This document shows, piece after piece, positions 5,430-7,164 of a stretch of 7,164 nt of DNA; the stretch's first letter is position 1; the number at the start of each line of letters is the position of its first letter. A model generated the notes under the pieces. The model did not search any database and was not told the origin of the DNA. It saw nothing but the letters and a program-made list of their open reading frames with translations. The stretch covers positions 944-8,107 of the forward strand of contig CAJOGG010000169.1 in NCBI GenBank assembly GCA_905234205.1, read 5' to 3'. The stretch comes from an uncultured Synergistales bacterium. GTDB taxonomy: Bacteria; Synergistota; Synergistia; Synergistales; Aminobacteriaceae. Made by a program: the position numbers and the translations under genes.

Positions 5430-6645
5430 TGGTAAACGGTCAAGTCTTTTCTTTGAGGCAACCAGAATTATTAAGGAAATGAGGGAAGCAACAAATGGTA
5501 AATATCCAAGATACGCCCTCTATGAGAACGTCGAAGGGATTTACTCCTCAAATCGGGGAGCAGATTTCAAACTCTTGCTTGAAACGATCATTGGCGTTAA
5601 AGAGTCCGGAGTGCAAGTGCCTAAGAAAGGGAGATGGCCCAGAGCCGATTTATACCTGGGAGACGGATGGAGCGTGGCTTACCGAACTTTCGATGCGATG
5701 TATTGGGGTGTACCCCAGCGTAGAGCGCGTATCTACCTTATCGCAGATTTTGCAAGCGACCGTGCCGGAGAAATATTATTTGAGCGCAAAGGCGTGCCAA
5801 GGGATTCTTCGGAGGGCTGCTTATCGTGGCAAGAAATTACCCGAGGTCTTGAGGATAGCATTAGAGAGACAATCGCGTACGGAATAAGCCGACCAGGTTT
5901 TGCTTCTGGCGAGAAAGCAAATTTTAACTTTGCCGTTGATGAGGAACTTTCCCCAACAATAACAGCTACTGGCCCCAACGCTGTGGGAATCATGAATAAT
6001 TTCTTAACCTATGACGTTCGATTTACTTCTGAAGGAACCAGGAATGCGCGAGGACATTGCTACGAGACGGAAATATCGCGGTGTCTTGATACCAGTGAAT
6101 CTAACCCTGATAGTAATCACGGCGGTATTTGTGTTTTGCAGGGTAGCATGATCGGTCGAAAAGATAAGAATGGTCCTAGAAACGGTTTCAGTGAAGACAT
6201 ATGTTATGCCCTAAATACTATGGATACTCATGCAATTTGTGTTCCTATCTATTGTGCAACGACTGGTAGCTTTATGGCGATTTCTGAGGAGATGGCGAAC
6301 ACGTTAAACGCGCGAGATTGGAAGGACCCTCAAATAGTTAATGTTCCAGAGTATGTTGTACGTAGATTGACTCCTACGGAATGTGCCAGGCTGCAGGGCT
6401 TTCCTGATACATGGTGCAGAAACTTAGAAACGCTGGTTCCGTCAGATGACGAAATGAAATTTTGGCGTGAAGTTTGGGATACATGGGCCAGTCTTAACGG
6501 TAAGAAGCTGAAGTCGGATAAACAAATTCGTAAATGGCTGGCAAATCCATATAGCGATAACGAGGAATACAAATTGTGGGGAAATGGCATAGCTCTTCCA
6601 TGCGCGTACTTTGTTCTGAAAGGCATAACCAGCTCTTCGGAATAG
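5389..6645 (+). CDS. C5-cytosine DNA methyltransferase, main piece after the TGA
   Basis: Remainder of the cytosine methyltransferase, in the same frame as the piece ending at 5388. Family homology begins immediately with QDLSIAGRREGL, but no ATG, GTG or TTG occurs before the ATG at 5479, which is the only plausible independent start; its AAGGAA abuts the ATG, too close to work well. Visible motifs are ENVEG (motif VI, after RYALY), the GVPQRRARIYLIAD block (motif VIII, about 5707-5748), a long target-recognition region (about 5850-6340), RRLTPTECARLQGFP (motif IX region) and LWGNGIALPCAYFVL (motif X, about 6574-6618). Everything is present except the catalytic Cys and SAM motif I, which lie before the TGA, so a product from 5479 would be inactive. 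The downstream part shows no further decay, so the lesion is recent, an error, or read through. Target sequence cannot be read from the protein. Ends in TAG. Confidence 0.88.
   Translation, partial: QDLSIAGRREGLVNGKRSSLFFEATRIIKEMREATNGKYPRYALYENVEGIYSSNRGADFKLLLETIIGVKESGVQVPKKGRWPRADLYLGDGWSVAYRTFDAMYWGVPQRRARIYLIADFASDRAGEILFERKGVPRDSSEGCLSWQEITRGLEDSIRETIAYGISRPGFASGEKANFNFAVDEELSPTITATGPNAVGIMNNFLTYDVRFTSEGTRNARGHCYETEISRCLDTSESNPDSNHGGICVLQGSMIGRKDKNGPRNGFSEDICYALNTMDTHAICVPIYCATTGSFMAISEEMANTLNARDWKDPQIVNVPEYVVRRLTPTECARLQGFPDTWCRNLETLVPSDDEMKFWREVWDTWASLNGKKLKSDKQIRKWLANPYSDNEEYKLWGNGIALPCAYFVLKGITSSSE
5938..6339 (+). repeat. Four degenerate repeats in the target-recognition region
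   Basis: The protein shows four diverged units of the form acidic residue, three or so residues, a T/C-L or T-I pair, a variable turn, then a strand ending in V or I. They lie at 5938-5991 (SPTITATGPNAVGI), 6070-6135 (SRCLDTSESNP to GGICV), 6196-6243 (CYALNTMDTHAICV) and 6289-6339 (ANTLNARDWKDPQIV). They are recognisable only at protein level. They suggest that the recognition region is built from duplicated hairpin modules; this is a judgement by eye. Confidence 0.4.
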
Positions 6646-6672
6646 CACATGTGTAATAGGAAGGAGATTGAA

Positions 6673-7164
6673 ATGTCGCATTTTATTGTTGCGGTTATTC
6701 ATGCGGAAGATGAGCCAATCGAGGAACTTCTTGCACCATATGATGAATGCTTGGAAATGGAGCCTTACATCGAAATAACTAGGCAAGAAGCGATCGATTA
6801 CATGAAGAAGAATTATCCCAAGAAATACAAGACGGACCAGGAGCGCTTGGAGTTTATGTACAGAGGGCGTGATGTTGATGAAGACGGGAATATTTTATCG
6901 ACGGCTAATCCTGAAGCTAGGTGGGATTGGTGGGAAGTTGGTGGCCGTTGGAAGAATTATTTGCGCGTCAAAAGTGGTCAAGTTGATTCTGCTCCGATTA
7001 AGGACGTAGATTTTTCACTGGATCAAAAGGCTTACGAACAAGCGCTTCGCTTCTGGAGTGTAGTTGTGGATCATGAACCTATTTCAGAAGACATTGAAGG
7101 CGAATACAAGGATTTCTGGGGGCCTCAGTACTACGTTGATACATACGGAACCAAAGAGAATTAC
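6673..7164 (+). CDS. Uncharacterised phage-type protein with WDWWEVGGRW motif, 5' part
   Basis: Open to the right edge: 164 residues without a stop. The ATG follows TAGGAAGGAG (6657-6666) by 6 bases and lies 27 bases after the methyltransferase stop. It begins MSHFIVAVIHAEDEP, then LLAPYDECLEMEPY (residues 19-32), a charged Lys/Glu helix (about 36-63), and NPEARWDWWEVGGRW (79-93), followed by a strand with V-D-S-A and DVDF. The MSHF start, the APYDE segment and the W-D-W-x-x-x-G-G-R-W motif match a protein family I know from many tailed-phage genomes, always annotated as hypothetical. No enzymatic function is known to me. The conserved Trp, Gly and Arg cluster suggests a binding pocket, but that is inference. 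No membrane segment or signal peptide is visible. Confidence 0.88.
   Translation, partial: MSHFIVAVIHAEDEPIEELLAPYDECLEMEPYIEITRQEAIDYMKKNYPKKYKTDQERLEFMYRGRDVDEDGNILSTANPEARWDWWEVGGRWKNYLRVKSGQVDSAPIKDVDFSLDQKAYEQALRFWSVVVDHEPISEDIEGEYKDFWGPQYYVDTYGTKENY

Noticed and set aside
5495..5887. 130-codon open frame in another + frame inside the cytosine methyltransferase
   Set aside because: The protein is not family-like, while the overlapping frame carries clear methyltransferase motifs.
5170..6645. TGA reassigned to Trp or Gly throughout the genome
   Set aside because: The beta-class methyltransferase ends at its expected place with TGA at 3669-3671, followed in frame by two more TGA codons within four codons; no other gene contains an internal TGA and Trp is written TGG throughout.

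Overview
The window looks like the interior of a bacteriophage or prophage genome. All genes lie on the + strand, are packed head to tail with gaps of no more than about 30 bases or short overlaps, and mix DNA-precursor enzymes, DNA methyltransferases and uncharacterised phage-type proteins. Strong AGGAG-type ribosome binding sites and clean use of TAA, TAG and TGA as stops point to a bacterial host with the standard code. An oxygen-independent, B12-dependent ribonucleotide reductase paired with flavin-dependent ThyX would suit an anaerobic or facultative host. A Firmicutes-like gut or sediment anaerobe is my best guess, but the sequence does not prove it.

Layout. 1-1874: 3' part of a class II ribonucleotide reductase (nrdJ), running in from the left edge. 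1906-2412: uncharacterised acidic 168-residue protein. 2419-3671: a ParB-domain/beta-class (N6-adenine or N4-cytosine) DNA methyltransferase split in two by a one-base frameshift near 3277-3281. 3668-4345: thyX. 4320-5186: membrane-anchored SPFH/prohibitin-like protein. 5170-6645: a C5-cytosine DNA methyltransferase interrupted by an in-frame TGA (5386-5388) directly after its catalytic Cys codon. 6673-7164: 5' part of an uncharacterised phage-type protein with a Trp-rich WDWWEVGGRW motif, running off the right edge. I saw no tRNA, CRISPR, insertion sequence, terminator or convincing internal promoter, and no gene-free stretch over 35 bases. The window reads as one transcription unit.

How the genes fit together. 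NrdJ makes deoxyribonucleotides and ThyX makes dTMP, together feeding phage DNA synthesis. The two methyltransferases would modify that DNA, most simply against host restriction, and the SPFH protein would act at the membrane. The most striking point is that both methyltransferases carry a single disabling lesion while every other gene is intact. The TGA in the cytosine methyltransferase forms part of the left arm of a 12-bp inverted repeat (5385-5396 with 5418-5429). This could be a recoding hairpin, or the footprint of a templated (quasipalindrome) mutation.
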